Assembly (NCBI GenBank): GCA_036504215.1 | Contig: DASXVO010000002.1 | Location: 62,001-126,000 of the forward strand | Direction: 5' to 3' | DNA length: 64,000 bases | Source of the DNA: Vicinamibacterales bacterium | Lineage (GTDB): Bacteria > Acidobacteriota > Vicinamibacteria > Vicinamibacterales > Fen-181 | In this document: positions 61,326 through 64,000 of the stretch, in pieces | How the letters are laid out: each line of letters starts with the position of its first letter | Numbering within the stretch: the stretch's first letter is position 1 | The notes under the pieces: generated by a model | Databases searched by the model: none | What the model saw: the letters and a program-made list of their open reading frames with translations, nothing else | What the model was told of the DNA's origin: nothing | Translations under genes and position numbers: made by a program

Positions 61326-62219
61326 CTATGCGAGCCCGAGATCCCACTCGGGATGCAGGCTGATGGGGTGGGTGGCCGTCTCGACTGTCGCGGTCACGAG
61401 CGCGTCCGGGTGTTCCTGCAGGAGGGTGATGGGGTACTCGGGCGTGACCGGGCCGAACAGCGCGACGCGGAGCGCCGTCTGCTTCCAGGCACCGGTGTCG
61501 CTGAACAGGCGTACCGCGGCGGCTCCGAGGCACTCCTTCATGCCCAGCGTCACCGACATCGGCGGCACGAACTGGTAGCCGGCGCCGAAGGTACGCTGCG
61601 CGAGCGCCAGCATCGTATCGAGATTGTTCTCCTGCACGCGGACCGTCGAGAGCCGCAGGTCTTCGATCGACAGCCGCGACAACGGATGGCGCCGCGCCTG
61701 GTTGTAGGCGACATGCCCATCCTGGCCCCAACCGCCGTACGTGATGTCGATTGGCGCCGCCTCGATGGCGGTCCGGACCGTGTCAACGGTCGCCGGCGTC
61801 AGCCAGTGCCTCGAGGGTTCGGGCACCGCCAGCCCCGGGTCGACGGGGGAGTAGAAGTGCTGCTCCATGTAGCCGCGGAAGCTGTACGGATGGCTCCTGG
61901 GCAACTCGCGTCCCTGCCAGTCGAGGCACTCGTCCATGTGAAATACCTCGAGACTGCGCAGGCTGATGCGCTCGCGGTTGACGAGGGCCGTGAACGGGCC
62001 GTACCAGCATGCTGGCCCACACGGTACAATCGCGCGCGTCGGGCGCCCCGCGCGGGTGTTCGCGGCGATCCGGTCCACGAGCTCCCGCGCCATCAGCGCG
62101 CCCATCGCGGCCGAGTCGGCGCACAGCCGGAAGCGGATCTTCAGGGCCGGGTGCGTCTCGAGTTGATCGCAGGGAATCCTGCACCAGTCGTGAAGTTGTC
62201 GAAGGGTGAAGTCGCTCAT
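61326..62219 (-). CDS. NagB-like glucosamine-6-phosphate deaminase/isomerase
   Basis: A 297-residue protein of the NagB/RpiA/phosphogluconolactonase fold. FHMDECLDW holds the counterpart of catalytic Asp72 of E. coli NagB, and GQDGHVAYNQ the counterparts of Asp141 and His143, but the usual Glu148 (NEP) is Gln here. ATG 62219 is chosen because GGAGAGG lies 8 bases before; GTG 62228, which overlaps the transporter stop, is an alternative. The Glu-to-Gln change suggests a related sugar-phosphate isomerase or deaminase with changed ring-opening chemistry. Confidence 0.87.
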   Translation of the reverse strand: MSDFTLRQLHDWCRIPCDQLETHPALKIRFRLCADSAAMGALMARELVDRIAANTRAGRPTRAIVPCGPACWYGPFTALVNRERISLRSLEVFHMDECLDWQGRELPRSHPYSFRGYMEQHFYSPVDPGLAVPEPSRHWLTPATVDTVRTAIEAAPIDITYGGWGQDGHVAYNQARRHPLSRLSIEDLRLSTVRVQENNLDTMLALAQRTFGAGYQFVPPMSVTLGMKECLGAAAVRLFSDTGAWKQTALRVALFGPVTPEYPITLLQEHPDALVTATVETATHPISLHPEWDLGLA

Positions 62220-62224
62220 CGGGG

Positions 62225-63892
62225 TCACCTCTCCTGCGTGGCGACGGCGGCCTCATCGTCGAGCCGCCTGAACATCCGACGCATGTCGCCATAGCCTCGC
62301 ACGAGGGCCCAGACGGAGATCACGACAAAGAGCCCAAGAGAGATCGCCAGCGTTGCGATCCAGGCGTAGAGCCACCCGTGCGGGCCAGTGGGGTGCATCG
62401 AGGCCAGCCCCGCCAGGCCTGCGGCGCTACCGAGCGCGGTGAGCCACGCAACCCGCCCAGCCGTCGACGGTACACGCCGTCCGATCACCGAGCCCGCGAC
62501 CATTCCTACCAGGGCCGCCCCGTAGCTGACCATCCCGATCGTGCCGGTCCAGCCCACCGGGTCGTCCACGACGAAGTAGATCAGGGTGGCGCTCGCGCCG
62601 AGCAGCAACGAGCAGTAGGCCCCGAGCCGGTGCGCGCCCTTCCAGTACATCCCTGCGACGACCGTCCAGAACGTGCCGGCCAGGAACAGATTCCCCGTGA
62701 TCTGCAGGTAGAAGTACGTGGCGCCGGGCACGACGTAGAACAGGCCCCACCCGATGATGAAGACGGTCAGACACAGCACGGTGAGGCGGTTGATCAGCAG
62801 TTCGTGCTTCGCTTTCAAGCGCGGGCCCGCGAGCGGCATCACCACGTCCTGCGAGATCACCGAACTCCACGCGAGCAGGTAGCCGCTGTAGGTGGACATC
62901 GAGGCCGCCAGCATGCCGGCCAGCACCAGGCCGGCGACGCCCACCGGCAGCACCTCGGACAGGAACACCGGCAGCGCCTCGATGGCCGGCACCTTGCGCG
63001 CCCCGAGATAGGTCAGCGCGGCGATGCCCCAGAGGAAGGGCAGGATCGCCCGCCCGAGGCTCAGGAAGCCGGTCCAGAAGAACACACGGCGCACCGTCCG
63101 CGTGTCCTCGGACGAGAAGGTCCTCGACGCGATCGGCGCCCACGCCGTGACGAGCGCCAGCCACGAAAGGCACTGCCAGCACAGGAACGGCCAGCCCAAC
63201 ACCTTGTGCGCGAATGGGTCGAAGCCGGATTGACCCATTCGCTGCTCGACCGTCGCCACCATCGGACCGAGGCCGACGCCGAAGAGGCAGTAGCCCGTGA
63301 TGATGATCATCGCCGCTGCCAACACGGCATACTGGACGTAGTTCGTGACGACGACCGAGATCATCCCGCCGAGCGCGGTGTAGATCAGCACCATCGTCAT
63401 CAACAGCACCATCGTCCACACGATGTAGCCCGGCGGCACGCCGGTTACGATGTTGAGGAACTTGGCCTCGATGATCGGGAAGACGCCGAAGTTCAACGCG
63501 CCGCCCACCGCCATCAGCACGCCCGCCAGCACCCGTACGTCCCGCCCGTACCGCTTGTCGAAGAACTCGGAGATGGTGACGAGTTCGAGTTCCCGGAAGC
63601 GGCTGATGACGAAGCCCGTTGATCCCACGAGGACGTAGATGCCGGCGGGAATCAGCCCCGCCATGAAGGCGGCGAAGCCATAGAGCACGCCCATCTCGGC
63701 GTAGTACATGTAGGTGATGATTCCGATCTCGGTCGCCACGAGCGAGATCATCCCCACGTGGATGCCCATGGTCCGGCCCGCGACCAGGAAGCTCGATGAG
63801 TTCCTGACGTAGCGCTGTCCGCGCGTGCCGGCCACGAACACCACCGCCAGGTAGAAGCCGACGATCAACCAGTCCACGAGGGTGAAGTGCAT
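62225..63892 (-). CDS. Sodium:solute symporter (SSS family)
   Basis: A 555-residue transporter with about 13-14 membrane helices. The N-terminal FTLVDWLIVGFYLAVVFVAG, then SSSFLVAGRTMG and MISLVATEIG, match SSS-family sugar/carboxylate symporters such as SglT and NanT-like members. YTALGGMISVVVTNYVQ is the conserved mid-protein sodium-site region. It leads the operon with NagB-like, PfkB, small and amidohydrolase genes, so it probably imports their substrate. No strong ribosome site is seen. Confidence 0.93.
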   Translation of the reverse strand: MHFTLVDWLIVGFYLAVVFVAGTRGQRYVRNSSSFLVAGRTMGIHVGMISLVATEIGIITYMYYAEMGVLYGFAAFMAGLIPAGIYVLVGSTGFVISRFRELELVTISEFFDKRYGRDVRVLAGVLMAVGGALNFGVFPIIEAKFLNIVTGVPPGYIVWTMVLLMTMVLIYTALGGMISVVVTNYVQYAVLAAAMIIITGYCLFGVGLGPMVATVEQRMGQSGFDPFAHKVLGWPFLCWQCLSWLALVTAWAPIASRTFSSEDTRTVRRVFFWTGFLSLGRAILPFLWGIAALTYLGARKVPAIEALPVFLSEVLPVGVAGLVLAGMLAASMSTYSGYLLAWSSVISQDVVMPLAGPRLKAKHELLINRLTVLCLTVFIIGWGLFYVVPGATYFYLQITGNLFLAGTFWTVVAGMYWKGAHRLGAYCSLLLGASATLIYFVVDDPVGWTGTIGMVSYGAALVGMVAGSVIGRRVPSTAGRVAWLTALGSAAGLAGLASMHPTGPHGWLYAWIATLAISLGLFVVISVWALVRGYGDMRRMFRRLDDEAAVATQER

Positions 63893-63930
63893 TCGGGAGT
63901 CTTTTTTTCGAGGGGTTGCGGCCCGTCACA

Positions 63931-64000
63931 TCAGGCGTGCGTCGGCTGCGACAGCAGCGACGACGACGCACGGTCGAGATACAGCGTGGTCGCGGTGTGC
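63931..64000 (-). CDS. C-terminal fragment of a gene cut by the window edge
   Basis: The last 22 or so codons of an open frame enter from beyond the window and end at a TGA (63933-63931). The visible residues end SSSLLSQPTHA. It lies 38 bases before the symporter start on the same strand and may belong to the same operon. Nothing can be said of its function. Confidence 0.4.
   Translation of the reverse strand, partial: HTATTLYLDRASSSLLSQPTHA

Overview
The window is high-GC bacterial chromosome with dense, mostly short operons. I infer an Acidobacteriota genome, probably of the Vicinamibacteria type. The reasons are a carboxypeptidase-regulatory/TonB-type outer-membrane receptor, an ImuA-ImuB-DnaE2 mutasome, a bacterial SET-domain protein, and dispersed GTGVPPV-type repeats. 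No rRNA, tRNA, CRISPR array, integrase or transposase was recognised, so this is not an obvious mobile island.

Layout. (1) 1-10.6 kb concerns phosphate and polyphosphate: an exported purple-acid-phosphatase-like enzyme (cut by the window edge), a phosphate-porin-like protein plus PstS behind a four-unit Pho-box-like array, a Ppx/GppA phosphatase followed by two overlapping thymidylate-kinase-like genes, and divergently CHAD, SixA and PIN-PhoH genes. (2) 10.9-17.8 kb is a minus-strand run: hybrid histidine kinase, radical SAM protein with a Tat-like leader, MEMO1-AMMECR1 fusion with a signal peptide, and a membrane-embedded spermidine-synthase-like protein. (3) 17.9-25.8 kb holds OsmC, a CoA-binding protein, TatA, a three-gene operon in which a two-component system is translationally coupled to a TonB-type receptor, a ROK kinase and a lytic transglycosylase. 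(4) 25.9-34.3 kb holds a three-gene flavoprotein/iron-sulfur amine or amino-acid dehydrogenase operon, an AlkA-type glycosylase, a methyltransferase, an aspartoacylase-like peptidase and an aldo/keto reductase.

(5) 34.4-38.1 kb is a four-gene cassette: Ras-like GTPase, PP2C phosphatase, coiled-coil protein, and a membrane protein joining a longin/roadblock-like region to an OmpA domain. (6) 38.3-45.3 kb has an MFS exporter and the imuA-imuB-dnaE2 operon behind a 36-bp near-palindrome overlapping a good promoter. Both imuB and dnaE2 carry in-frame repeat insertions, and dnaE2 also has an extra zinc-ribbon-like segment. (7) 45.4-52.3 kb holds PilZ and YajQ (both c-di-GMP linked), two divergent radical SAM proteins, an HDOD operon ending in a histidine-kinase-like protein with no ATPase domain, and an exported triple-RidA protein. 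(8) 52.4-55.7 kb is a tight operon of SET-domain methyltransferase, YqiA-like esterase and a penicillin-binding/SpoIID/zincin fusion. (9) 55.9-64 kb holds a TIM-barrel-like protein, a large alpha/beta hydrolase, and a catabolic operon of solute symporter, NagB-like deaminase, PfkB kinase, small dabb/NIPSNAP-like protein and amidohydrolase.

The strongest candidates for undescribed biology are the GTPase-PP2C-longin/OmpA cassette, the apparently exported AmmeMemoRadiSam set, the PBP-SpoIID-zincin fusion, and the paired thymidylate-kinase-like proteins, one with a Walker A Lys-to-Arg change, in a polyphosphate context. All functional calls rest on reading motifs by eye; no database search was run.
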